Below, in pieces: positions 41,259 through 49,382 of a stretch of DNA of 64,000 bases. Source of the stretch: Phytopseudomonas argentinensis (GTDB taxonomy: Bacteria > Pseudomonadota > Gammaproteobacteria > Pseudomonadales > Pseudomonadaceae); contig NZ_FORC01000002.1 of NCBI RefSeq assembly GCF_900113905.1, positions 480,487 through 544,486 of the forward strand. Direction: 5' to 3'. How positions within the stretch are numbered: position 1 is the first letter of the stretch; each line of letters begins with the position of its first letter. The notes under the pieces were generated by a model that did not search any database, was not told where the DNA came from, and was given only the letters and a program-made list of their open reading frames with translations. A program made the translations under genes and the position numbers.

Positions 41259-42080
41259 CTAAGGCTTGAAGGCACCGATGAAGATCGCCGGGTCGACCCG
41301 CGCATCGTTGAGGCTGACGTTCCAGTGCAGGTGCGGGCCGGTCGCGCGGCCGGTGGCGCCGACCTTGCCGAGCACGCCGCCGCGGGGCAGCTCGTCGCCG
41401 ACCTTCACACCGATCTCCGAGAGGTGGCAGAACATGCTGATCAGCCCCTGGCCGTGGTCGACGAACACCGTCTTGCCATTGAAGAAGTAGTCGCCGACCA
41501 GGATCACCGTGCCGGCCGCCGGCACCTTGATCGGCGTGCCGCGGTTGGCGGCGAAGTCCAGGCCGGAATGCGGGTTGCGCTCTTCGCCGTTGAAGAAGCG
41601 GCGCAGGCCGAAGGGGCTCGACAGCGGCCCGTTGACCGGCTTGTCGAACAGCAGGTTGCTTGGCTGGCGTGGGCTGAATTGCTGGTAGGCGCGGGTCTGC
41701 TCGGCCAGCTCCTTTTCGATGCGCGCAAGGTTCTTGGCGTTGGGGTTGACCTGCTGCTGGTTCTTGATGGTGATGCGCTGCTCGACGTATTTCTTGCTGC
41801 CCACCTGAAAACTCAGGCGTTGGCCGGCGGATTCGAGCTGCTGGGTGCCGGGCTTCACGCTCAATGGAATGCCGACGATGGCGATCCAGCGCTGCCCGTC
41901 CTCTTTGACCACCAGCACCGGTTTGCCTTGATAGGTCGCGCTTGGCGCACTGGCTGAGGCACCCAGGTCGACCACTGCCACACCACCGGGCACCGGCTTG
42001 TTCAGCAGGCGGCTGATAAAGCCTTCGGCGTGGGCGGGCAGGGCGACACAGAGAATGACTAGCAACAGCAGGGAGCGCAT
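41259..42080 (-). CDS. M23-family (LytM) metallopeptidase
   Basis: A 273-residue secreted protein with signal peptide MRSLLLLVILCVALPAHA. The C-terminal M23 domain (about 145-265) has the zinc ligands HSGLD and HLHW complete, plus the HGQGLISMFCHL strand, so it should be an active peptidoglycan endopeptidase. A short coiled-coil-like stretch (ARIEKELAEQTRAYQQF) precedes it. It lies 18 bp after xseA on the same strand and may be cotranscribed. Confidence 0.93.
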   Translation of the reverse strand: MRSLLLLVILCVALPAHAEGFISRLLNKPVPGGVAVVDLGASASAPSATYQGKPVLVVKEDGQRWIAIVGIPLSVKPGTQQLESAGQRLSFQVGSKKYVEQRITIKNQQQVNPNAKNLARIEKELAEQTRAYQQFSPRQPSNLLFDKPVNGPLSSPFGLRRFFNGEERNPHSGLDFAANRGTPIKVPAAGTVILVGDYFFNGKTVFVDHGQGLISMFCHLSEIGVKVGDELPRGGVLGKVGATGRATGPHLHWNVSLNDARVDPAIFIGAFKP

Positions 42081-42098
42081 GGGTTTTCCTTATCGGTA

Positions 42099-43478
42099 TC
42101 AGTCGAGCAACGACAACGTGACGGGCGCGAGGTGGTTGTCTTCGACGCGTACCTCAAGTTCGCCCTCACCCAGGCGCGCCGTGAGGCGTTGCCCGGGCTG
42201 GGTGGCGGCCGCGCTGCGAATCGCCCGGCCACGCTCGTCGAGCAGAATGCTGTAGCCACGGCCCAGGGTCGCCAGCGGGCTGACCACGTGCAGCGTCTGC
42301 ATCTGACTTTGCAACGCCAGACGGCGTGCCTTGAGGCCTTCCTTCATCACCCGTGGCAGGCGTTCGGCCAGGCTGTCGAGGCGCTGGCGCAGCAACTTGA
42401 GATGACGCCCCGGGTGTTGACCGGCCAGACGGGCTTCGAGTTGCGCCACTTTATGGCTGCGCCCATTGAGCTGCTGCGCGAAGGCGCGGCGCAGGCGCAT
42501 GTCCAGATCATCGAGGCGCTGGGCCTGCTGGCGCAGCCGTTCGCCGGGATGGCGCATGCGTCGGGTCAGGCCGTCGAGGCGCATGCGCTCGCGGGCCAGG
42601 CGGCCGTTCATCGCCAGGGTCAGGCGCCGTTGCAGCACGCTGACGCGCTGGGTCAGGTCGTTGCTGTGCGGCGCCAACAGTTCGGCGGCGGCCGACGGCG
42701 TGGGCGCACGCACGTCGGCGACGAAATCGCTGATCGACACATCGGTCTCATGGCCCACCGCGCTGACGATGGGCGTCACGCAGGCGGCCACGGCGCGGGC
42801 CACGGCCTCTTCATTGAAGCACCAGAGGTCTTCCAGGGAGCCGCCGCCGCGGGCCAGGATCAAGGCATCGAAGCCCTGGGCATCGGCCAGCTTCAGCGCG
42901 CGAACGATCTGCGCCGTGGCCTCGCGGCCCTGTACGGCGGTGGGAATCAGGCTCAGCTCGACCTGCGGCGCGCGGCGGCGGAACACGCTGATGATGTCGC
43001 GGATCACCGCACCGGTCGGTGAGCTGACGATGCCGATGCGCCGTGGGTGGGCGGGCAGGGCGCGTTTGCTTTCGGCGGCGAACAGCCCTTCGGCGCCGAG
43101 CTTCTCCTTCAACGCTTCGAAGGCCAGGCGCAGGGCGCCATCGCCGGCGGGCTCGACCGCGTCGAGAATCAGCTGGTAATCGCCACGGCCCTCGAACAGC
43201 GAGACCTTGCCGCGCACCTTGACCGCCAGGCCGTCGCGCAGCGCCTGGCGCACCCGTGCGGCGTTCTGCCGGAACAGCGCGCAGCGTACCTGGGCCTGGC
43301 TGTCCTTGAGGGTGAAGTAGATATGCCCGGAGGCCGGGCGCGCCAGGTTGGAAATCTCGCCCTCGACCCAGATGCCGCCGAAGACATCTTCGAGCAGCAG
43401 GCGCGCGCGGTTGTTGAGCTGGCTGACGCTGAGCACCTCGCGGTCGAGGTTCAGGCGTTGGAACGGGTCTTTGATCAT
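42099..43478 (-). CDS. xseA: Exodeoxyribonuclease VII large subunit
   Basis: Large subunit of the ssDNA-specific exonuclease VII. 459 residues from the ATG at 43478 (MIKDPFQRLNLDREVLSVSQLN), the usual length. N-terminal OB-fold (about 18-115), then the catalytic domain with ARGGGSLEDLWCFNEE and VGHETDVSISDFVADVRAPTPSAAAE, then a coiled-coil and C-terminal segment (LATLGRGYSILLD). The small subunit gene xseB is not adjacent, as is normal in Pseudomonas. Confidence 0.96.
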   Translation of the reverse strand: MIKDPFQRLNLDREVLSVSQLNNRARLLLEDVFGGIWVEGEISNLARPASGHIYFTLKDSQAQVRCALFRQNAARVRQALRDGLAVKVRGKVSLFEGRGDYQLILDAVEPAGDGALRLAFEALKEKLGAEGLFAAESKRALPAHPRRIGIVSSPTGAVIRDIISVFRRRAPQVELSLIPTAVQGREATAQIVRALKLADAQGFDALILARGGGSLEDLWCFNEEAVARAVAACVTPIVSAVGHETDVSISDFVADVRAPTPSAAAELLAPHSNDLTQRVSVLQRRLTLAMNGRLARERMRLDGLTRRMRHPGERLRQQAQRLDDLDMRLRRAFAQQLNGRSHKVAQLEARLAGQHPGRHLKLLRQRLDSLAERLPRVMKEGLKARRLALQSQMQTLHVVSPLATLGRGYSILLDERGRAIRSAAATQPGQRLTARLGEGELEVRVEDNHLAPVTLSLLD

Positions 43479-43587
43479 GGCCGGCATGATAAGCCGCCCC
43501 GCGTGCGACGCGAAACCGCATGTCAGCAAATGGTGTAGGCGCCGTGGCGACTCGGCAGCCTGGACGGCGCTGAGTTATCATGGGCAT

Positions 43588-43606
43588 GCAAATGATAATC
43601 CTCTGC
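43588..43606. promoter_or_regulatory. Possible Fur box upstream of the response regulator gene
   Basis: The 19-mer GCAAATGATAATCCTCTGC matches the Fur consensus GATAATGATAATCATTATC at 13 of 19 positions, including the core AATGATAATC, and lies 23 bp before the response regulator ATG. Agreement is good on the left and weak on the right half. Confidence 0.45.
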
Positions 43607-43629
43607 ATGAATAGTCCTGCGCCGCCGCC

Positions 43630-44376
43630 ATGAACCTACCTTCTTCGCTTGCCACCCCGCGTGTGCTGGTTGTCGATGACCATCGCAAGATTCGCGAGCC
43701 GCTGGCCGTCTACCTGCGCAAGCATGGGTTCGACGTGCGCACTGCGGAAAGCGCCGAGGGCATGTGGCAACTGCTCGACAGCCAGCCGTTCGACGTGGTG
43801 GTGCTGGACGTGATGCTGCCCGATGGCGACGGTTTCGAGTTGTGCAGCCGCCTGCACAGGCGCAATGGCATGCCGGTGATTTTGCTCACAGCTCGCGACA
43901 CCGCCAGCGATCGTATTCGTGGCCTGGATCTGGGCGCGGACGATTACCTGACCAAGCCTTTCGAGCCGCGCGAGCTGGTGGCTCGCCTCAACAGCGTGCT
44001 GCGCAGGCGCGGCTCGGTGCTGGCGCAGCCGCCGCGGGTCGAGCCCGCCGCGCAGGTGCGTCATTACCGCTTTGCCGGCCTGGCATTCGCCAGTGGCAGC
44101 GCCAGCCTCTGTGACAGCGGCGGACAGGCCATACGCCTGAGTACCGCGGAGGGGCGCTTGCTGCAGGTGTTTCTCGAACACCCCAATCAGCTGTTGAGCC
44201 GCGCGCAATTGATCGACCTGACCGCCCGGGCGGACAGCGATGTGTTCGACCGCACCGTCGATCGTCAGGTCAGCCGCCTGCGGCGCAAGCTGATCGACCG
44301 TTCCGGGCGCGATGACTTGTTGCGTACGGTATGGGGTGGCGGCTACATGCTGGTGGCGGACGTGATGCCCGCATGA
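43630..44376 (+). CDS. OmpR-family response regulator
   Basis: A 248-residue two-component regulator. Receiver domain with acidic pocket VLVVDDH, phosphoacceptor Asp in VVVLDVMLPDGDGF, Thr in VILLTARD and Lys in DDYLTKPFEPREL; C-terminal winged-helix domain (about 145-240; TVDRQVSRLRRKLID, RTVWGGGYML). It overlaps the kinase gene by four bases (ATGA), so the pair is coupled. A possible Fur box lies upstream. Target genes unknown. Confidence 0.93.
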   Translation: MNLPSSLATPRVLVVDDHRKIREPLAVYLRKHGFDVRTAESAEGMWQLLDSQPFDVVVLDVMLPDGDGFELCSRLHRRNGMPVILLTARDTASDRIRGLDLGADDYLTKPFEPRELVARLNSVLRRRGSVLAQPPRVEPAAQVRHYRFAGLAFASGSASLCDSGGQAIRLSTAEGRLLQVFLEHPNQLLSRAQLIDLTARADSDVFDRTVDRQVSRLRRKLIDRSGRDDLLRTVWGGGYMLVADVMPA

Positions 44377-45728
44377 GGGTATTGGCGCGGCTGTGGCCGC
44401 AGCGGCTGGTCCATCAGCTGGCGGTGTTGCTGCTCATCGCGTTGCTCGCGTCGCACGCCATTGCCGTGCTGCTGCTGCAGCGCACCGGCGCGCTGGTGCA
44501 TCCACTGTCACGTGCTCAGGTGCTGGAGCGGTTGAGCACCGCCTATCACGGTGCCACGCAGCTGAGCGCGGTCGATGCCGGGCGATTGCTGGCGGCCATG
44601 GGCGGCGCCGACGCGCGCTTCTGGGTGGCCAGTGGTGCGGATGTGCAGCCGTTTTCGATGCATGCCGAAGAACGGCGCCTGACCGACCAGTTGGCCGGGG
44701 AGCTGCGGCTGCCGGCGAGCGCGATCCATATGCAGCTCGAGCGGGTCGGTGGTGGCCCGGCCCGTGAGGATGTGCTGAGCCCGGCAGGCTGGGAGCCGCT
44801 GCGGTTGCGCAGCAGTATCGCGCTGCCCGGCGGGCAGTATCTGAATGCCTTGCAGCACCCCTCCGGCGCCTATGAGTGGAGCCGCCTGCTGGCCTATGCG
44901 CTGCCGGTCAGCATCGTGCCGATTCTGCTGATCCTGTTGTTCTTCATGGGCCGAGTGGTGCGGCCCTTCGCTGCCCTGGCGGCGGCTACCGAGTGCATCA
45001 GCAGGGGCGAGTGGGTCGCGCCGCTGCCGCAAGCGGGACCGCGCGAGGCGCAGGAGCTGGGTCAGGCGTTCAACCGCATGCAGGAGCGTGTCGCCCGCCA
45101 TGTGGAAGGGCGCACGCAAATGCTCGCGGCACTCAGCCATGACCTCAACACGCCGCTCACCGAGCTGCGCCTGCAGCTCGAACTGCTCGATGACGGTCCG
45201 CTGCGTGAGGACCTGCTGGAAAGCCTCGACGAGCTGCGCGCCATGGTCGCCGAGACGCTGGATTTCATCCGCGACGATGCGGTGCAGGAGCCGACGGTGC
45301 GGCTGTCCCTGAACCGGCTGCTGGAAGACCTGGCGCAGCGTTATCGCACCCTCGATCAGCCGGTCGTCTGGCGGCTCGGTGATGAGCTGTTCTGCCGCTG
45401 CAGACCGTTGGCCCTCAAGCGGGCGTTGACCAACCTGATCGACAACGCGCTGCTGCATGGCGGCGATGCGCAGGTCACCCTGCAGCGCCATGCGTCCGGC
45501 GAGCTGTGTCTGGAAATTCTCGACCACGGCCCGGGCATCGACCCAGGGAAGCTGGCGCAGGTGTTCGAGCCGTTCGTGCAGTTGAGTGGTGAGCGGCGTG
45601 GCAAAGGCCTGGGCCTCGGGCTGGCCATCGCTCGCGCCTGCGTGCAGGCCCATGGTGGTGAGCTGAGCCTGGAAAACCGCCCGCCTGCCGGCCTGTGCGC
45701 GGTGGTGCGCTTACCGGCGCAGGGTTGA
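44373..45728 (+). CDS. Sensor histidine kinase
   Basis: A 451-residue membrane kinase partner of the upstream regulator. Two transmembrane helices (about 15-35 and 180-205) enclose a periplasmic sensor region; HAMP follows (RPFAALAAATECISRGEWV). The phosphoacceptor is in ALSHDLNTPLTELRLQL; the ATP-binding boxes are LIDNALLHGG, DHGPGIDPG and GKGLGLGLAIA. The signal is unknown. Confidence 0.92.
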   Translation: MRVLARLWPQRLVHQLAVLLLIALLASHAIAVLLLQRTGALVHPLSRAQVLERLSTAYHGATQLSAVDAGRLLAAMGGADARFWVASGADVQPFSMHAEERRLTDQLAGELRLPASAIHMQLERVGGGPAREDVLSPAGWEPLRLRSSIALPGGQYLNALQHPSGAYEWSRLLAYALPVSIVPILLILLFFMGRVVRPFAALAAATECISRGEWVAPLPQAGPREAQELGQAFNRMQERVARHVEGRTQMLAALSHDLNTPLTELRLQLELLDDGPLREDLLESLDELRAMVAETLDFIRDDAVQEPTVRLSLNRLLEDLAQRYRTLDQPVVWRLGDELFCRCRPLALKRALTNLIDNALLHGGDAQVTLQRHASGELCLEILDHGPGIDPGKLAQVFEPFVQLSGERRGKGLGLGLAIARACVQAHGGELSLENRPPAGLCAVVRLPAQG

Positions 45729-45734
45729 GCTGGC

Positions 45735-46634
45735 TCAGCCCCCGTTCTCGGCCTTGAGAAAATCCACGAAGGCGCGCAGCGGCGAGGGCACGTGGCGGCG
45801 GTCGTTGTAGTACAGGTACGGGCCGTCGAACGCTTGCCACCAGTCTTCCAGAACGGGCAGCAGCGCGCCCTGTTCGAACAGCGGGCCTAGGTATTCCTCG
45901 AATGTGTAGATGATGCCAACACCGGCCACGGCGGCGCCCACTTCCAGATCCTGCGAAGACGACAACAGCGGCCCCTGGGGCGGCACGCGGACGATCTCGC
46001 CGTCCTTTTCCAGCTCCCAGACGCCCAGCTTGCCGCTCTCGAAACGGTGGCCAATCAGGCGATGTTCGAGGAGGTCGCGTGGGTGCTGGGGTGTGCCGTA
46101 GCGTTCCAGGTAAGCCGGTGCTGCGCCGGCCACGAAGCGCTGCCGGCGTGGCCCGATGGGCACGGCGATCATGTCCTTGGCCAGGCTTTCCTCGTAGCGC
46201 ACGCCGGCATCGAAGCCGGTGGCGACCACGTCGATAAAGGTGTTGTCCATGGCCACTTCCACGCTCACGCCGGGGTAGCGCTCGAGAAAGGCGGGGATCA
46301 GGCGCGGCAGCACGAAGCGGGCGATGGGCACCGGTACGTTGAGGCGCAGGGTGCCGACTGGCTGTTTCGCCTCGTCGTCGAGATCGCTGAAGGCTGCGCC
46401 AATTTCATCGAGAGCCGGGCGGAGTCGCTCCAGTAGCCGCGTGCCTACTTCGGTGGGGTACACGCTGCGGGTCGTGCGGTTGAGCAGGCGCACGCCGAGA
46501 TCGCTTTCCAGGCGGCGCACGCAATCGCTGATCGACGAAGCCGGCATGCCGCGCTTCTGCGCCGCCACCCGGAAACCACCGGCTTCGACCACGGCAGCGA
46601 ACAGGGCGACGTCCGTCAGGTTGGGCTGGCGCAT
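45735..46634 (-). CDS. LysR-family transcriptional regulator
   Basis: A 299-residue LTTR: HTH (VALFAAVVEAGGFRVAAQKRGMPASSISDCVRRLE) and CrgA-type effector domain (GTLRLNVPVPIARFVLPRL). It is divergent from the SDR gene 163 bp away and probably regulates it. Convergent with, and six bases from, the histidine kinase gene. Confidence 0.92.
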   Translation of the reverse strand: MRQPNLTDVALFAAVVEAGGFRVAAQKRGMPASSISDCVRRLESDLGVRLLNRTTRSVYPTEVGTRLLERLRPALDEIGAAFSDLDDEAKQPVGTLRLNVPVPIARFVLPRLIPAFLERYPGVSVEVAMDNTFIDVVATGFDAGVRYEESLAKDMIAVPIGPRRQRFVAGAAPAYLERYGTPQHPRDLLEHRLIGHRFESGKLGVWELEKDGEIVRVPPQGPLLSSSQDLEVGAAVAGVGIIYTFEEYLGPLFEQGALLPVLEDWWQAFDGPYLYYNDRRHVPSPLRAFVDFLKAENGG

Positions 46635-46797
46635 GGCGATGACTCTCGAACGGGATGTCCTGATCGTACGACTGAGCGTACACAGCGTCCAGTTTTATAC
46701 GGCTTATCGTGGCCCGAGACCCGTTGAACAATGGTTCACGTCGACGGGCCGCGCTGTTGCGAGCCGTCGGACTACCCACCGACGAGAGGACCGAGCA

Positions 46798-47850
46798 ATG
46801 ACAACCACCATCGCATCAACCGACATCCAGGCCAGGCCCGGCGCCACCTGGCGCAAGTGGCTGGCGACCCTCAGCCTGACCCTGGGCTTCGCCCTCGAGG
46901 CGGGCACGGCTTCCGCCGAGCAAAGCGCACCCAAGCCGGACTGGAGCCTGGCCGACATGCCGTCGCAGAGCGGGCGCATTTTCCTGGTCACCGGCGGCAC
47001 CAGCGGCATGGGCTTCGAGGATGCCAAGGCGCTGGCCGCCGCTGGCGCCGAAGTGGTGATCGCCGCCCGTAATCCGCAGCGCGGCAGGGAGGCGATGGCG
47101 CGCATCAAGGAGGAAATCCGCGGCGCCCAGGTGCATTTCGAGGAAGTCGACCTGGCCGACCTGGCTTCGGTGAAAGCCCTCGGCGAGCGCCTCAATGCCA
47201 AGCTGCCGCGCCTCGATGGGCTGATCAACAATGCCGCGGTCATGGCGCCGCCTGAGCGCAGAACCTCGGCCGATGGCCATGAGCTGCAGCTGGCCACCAA
47301 CTACCTGGGGCACTTCGCCCTGACCGGCCATGTGTTGCCGCTGCTGCGCAAGAGCAGCGCGCCACGGGTGGTCACCCTGTCGAGCATCGCGGTGTTGCGC
47401 GGCAACATCGACTTCGATGACCTGCAGTCCGAGCGGGCCTACAACCCTTACGCCTCCTATGCTCAGTCCAAGCTGGCGACCCTGATGTTCGCCTTCGAGC
47501 TGCAACGGCGCAGTGAGCAGCAGGGCTGGGGCATCCAGAGCATCGCCGCGCATCCCGGTGTTGCCGTAACCGAACTGATCGCCCGCGGGCCGGGGCTGGA
47601 CAGCGATTTCGGCCGCAACTGGGCCAAGGATCGCGACGAATACCACTCCGCCGCCCAGGGTGCGCTGCCGACGCTGTATGCCGCCACCGCGGGCCAGGCT
47701 CAGGGTGGTGCTTATTACGGGCCGACCGGCGAGGACGAAAAACGCGGGCCGCTGGGCCTGGCTACAGTGCCGGCAGTTGCTCAGGATGCCGAGGCCGCCG
47801 CTCGCCTGTGGACGATCGCCGAGCAACTGACCGGCGTCACCTACCGCTGA
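46798..47850 (+). CDS. SDR-family oxidoreductase with an N-terminal signal-like extension
   Basis: A 350-residue short-chain dehydrogenase of the retinol-dehydrogenase/protochlorophyllide-reductase-like group. NAD(P) motif TGGTSGMG lies near residue 64, NNAA motif INNAAVMAPP follows, and the catalytic Tyr/Lys are in YAQSKLATL. About 55 residues precede the fold, with RKWLATLSLTLGFALEAGTASA resembling a signal peptide, unusual for a cofactor-dependent SDR. The ATG has a GAGAGGA RBS, so the long N-terminus is probably real. Divergent from the LysR gene. Confidence 0.85.
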   Translation: MTTTIASTDIQARPGATWRKWLATLSLTLGFALEAGTASAEQSAPKPDWSLADMPSQSGRIFLVTGGTSGMGFEDAKALAAAGAEVVIAARNPQRGREAMARIKEEIRGAQVHFEEVDLADLASVKALGERLNAKLPRLDGLINNAAVMAPPERRTSADGHELQLATNYLGHFALTGHVLPLLRKSSAPRVVTLSSIAVLRGNIDFDDLQSERAYNPYASYAQSKLATLMFAFELQRRSEQQGWGIQSIAAHPGVAVTELIARGPGLDSDFGRNWAKDRDEYHSAAQGALPTLYAATAGQAQGGAYYGPTGEDEKRGPLGLATVPAVAQDAEAAARLWTIAEQLTGVTYR

Positions 47851-47872
47851 CAAACCGCCAGGAGCGCCCATC

Positions 47873-49210
47873 ATGTTTCCCACTGTTCTGGTGCGGCGCC
47901 TTGGCGCCGCCATCAACGCCGAGCGCCACGAGCTGGGGCCGGCACTGGCCGGGTTCGCGCTGTTCTTCTGTCTGTTCTCCGGCTATTTCATGCTGCGGCC
48001 CATCCGCGAGTCGATGGGCATCATGGCCGGGGTCGAGAACCTGCAATGGCTGTTCACCGCCACCTTCGTGGTGATGCTCGTGGCCGTGCCGCTGTTCGCC
48101 TGGCTCAGCTCGCGGGTGCCGCGCATCCATTTCGTCGACTGGGTGTACGGCTTCTTCTGCCTGAACCTGCTGGCCTTCGCCGTGCTGTTTCAGGTGAACG
48201 AGGAGAACGTCTGGCTGGCTCGGGTGTTCTACGTGTGGATCTCGGTCTACAACCTGTTCGTGGTGTCGGTGGCCTGGAGCCTGATGGCCGACGTGTTCGA
48301 CAGCCAGCAGGCCAAGCGGCTGTTCGCGTTCATCGCCGCCGGTGCCAGTGTCGGCGGCCTGGTCGGGCCGGCCATGAGCGCGTTGCTGGTCGGTGTTGTC
48401 GGCGAAAGCGGCCTGGTGCTGCTGGCTGGCGTATTGCTGGGCATCGCCCTGGCCCTCAAGGCGCCGCTGATGCGTTGGCGAGAAGTCGGCGGCGCTGGCC
48501 GGCCTGGTGCCGTGAGGGCCGAGAGTTCGCGCAAACCGGTGGCCGGCAACCCGTTCAGCGGCCTGACGCGGGTGCTGCAATCGCCTTATCTGTTGGCCAT
48601 CGCCGCATTCGTGGTGCTGCTCGCCACGGTGACCACATTCCTGTATTTCGAGCAGGCGCGCCTGGTGGCCGAGCGCTTCCCGGATCGTGATGCGCAGATT
48701 CGCGTGTTCGGCATCATCGACGTGATCGTGCAGGCCGGCGCCTTGCTATCGCAGCTGTTCATCACCGGGCGCTTGGCCCAGAAGATGGGTGTGCGGGTGC
48801 TGCTGGCCATGGTGCCGCTGCTGGTCTGCCTGGGCTTTATCGGCCTCGCCCTGGCGCCGACCTTCGCCATGCTGGCGGCGTTGATGATCGTGCGACGCAT
48901 CGGCGAATACGCCTTCGTGCGCCCCGGCCGGGAAATGCTCTTCGCGCCGCTGGATGCGGAGAGCAAATACAAGGCGAAGAACTTTATCGACACCGTGGTC
49001 TACCGCGCTGGTGACGCGCTCAGCGGCTGGGTGAAGAGCTTTCTGGATCTGCTCGGCCAGGGGGCCGTGCTGGTGGCAGTGGTTGGCGCGCTGTGCGCCT
49101 TGGTCTGGGGAACGCTTGGCTGGTACCTGGGCAGACGGGCAGATGAGATGAGCAGGCAGGACGCACCGGAGGCGAAAGCGGTCATGGGTCAGGGTCGATT
49201 GCCGAGCTGA
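47873..49210 (+). CDS. MFS-type transporter resembling NTP/NDP exchangers
   Basis: A 445-residue membrane protein with about 12 hydrophobic segments. The opening (GYFMLRPIRESMGI), MADVFDSQQAKRLFAFIAAGASVGG and RPGREMLFAPLDAESKYKAKNFIDTVVYRAGDALSGW match the family annotated as NTP/NDP exchange transporters (Tlc-like) found in free-living bacteria. In free-living species the substrate is unknown; ATP import is not implied. It starts 22 bp after the SDR gene and is probably cotranscribed. Confidence 0.85.
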   Translation: MFPTVLVRRLGAAINAERHELGPALAGFALFFCLFSGYFMLRPIRESMGIMAGVENLQWLFTATFVVMLVAVPLFAWLSSRVPRIHFVDWVYGFFCLNLLAFAVLFQVNEENVWLARVFYVWISVYNLFVVSVAWSLMADVFDSQQAKRLFAFIAAGASVGGLVGPAMSALLVGVVGESGLVLLAGVLLGIALALKAPLMRWREVGGAGRPGAVRAESSRKPVAGNPFSGLTRVLQSPYLLAIAAFVVLLATVTTFLYFEQARLVAERFPDRDAQIRVFGIIDVIVQAGALLSQLFITGRLAQKMGVRVLLAMVPLLVCLGFIGLALAPTFAMLAALMIVRRIGEYAFVRPGREMLFAPLDAESKYKAKNFIDTVVYRAGDALSGWVKSFLDLLGQGAVLVAVVGALCALVWGTLGWYLGRRADEMSRQDAPEAKAVMGQGRLPS

Positions 49211-49277
49211 AGCGGATCGCCGCCCGGCCTACTCATCTCGAAAGTTACAAAGCGGTGGCAGCGGTTCGGCAATACCC

Positions 49278-49340
49278 TGTGGGAGCGGGCGGGGACGCCC
49301 AGTCCACGCCCGCGATTCGCGCGCATGGCGCGCTCCCACA
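49278..49340. repeat. REP-like palindrome between convergent genes
   Basis: TGTGGGAGCG and CGCTCCCACA are perfect inverted repeats of 10 bp enclosing GC-rich inner palindromes. This is the common Pseudomonas REP form (GTGGGAGCGGGC), between the convergent transporter and TonB-receptor genes. Confidence 0.8.
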
Positions 49341-49382
49341 ACATGCTGGCTCCCCCTTGTGATCGTTCCCACGGTCAGGTCA

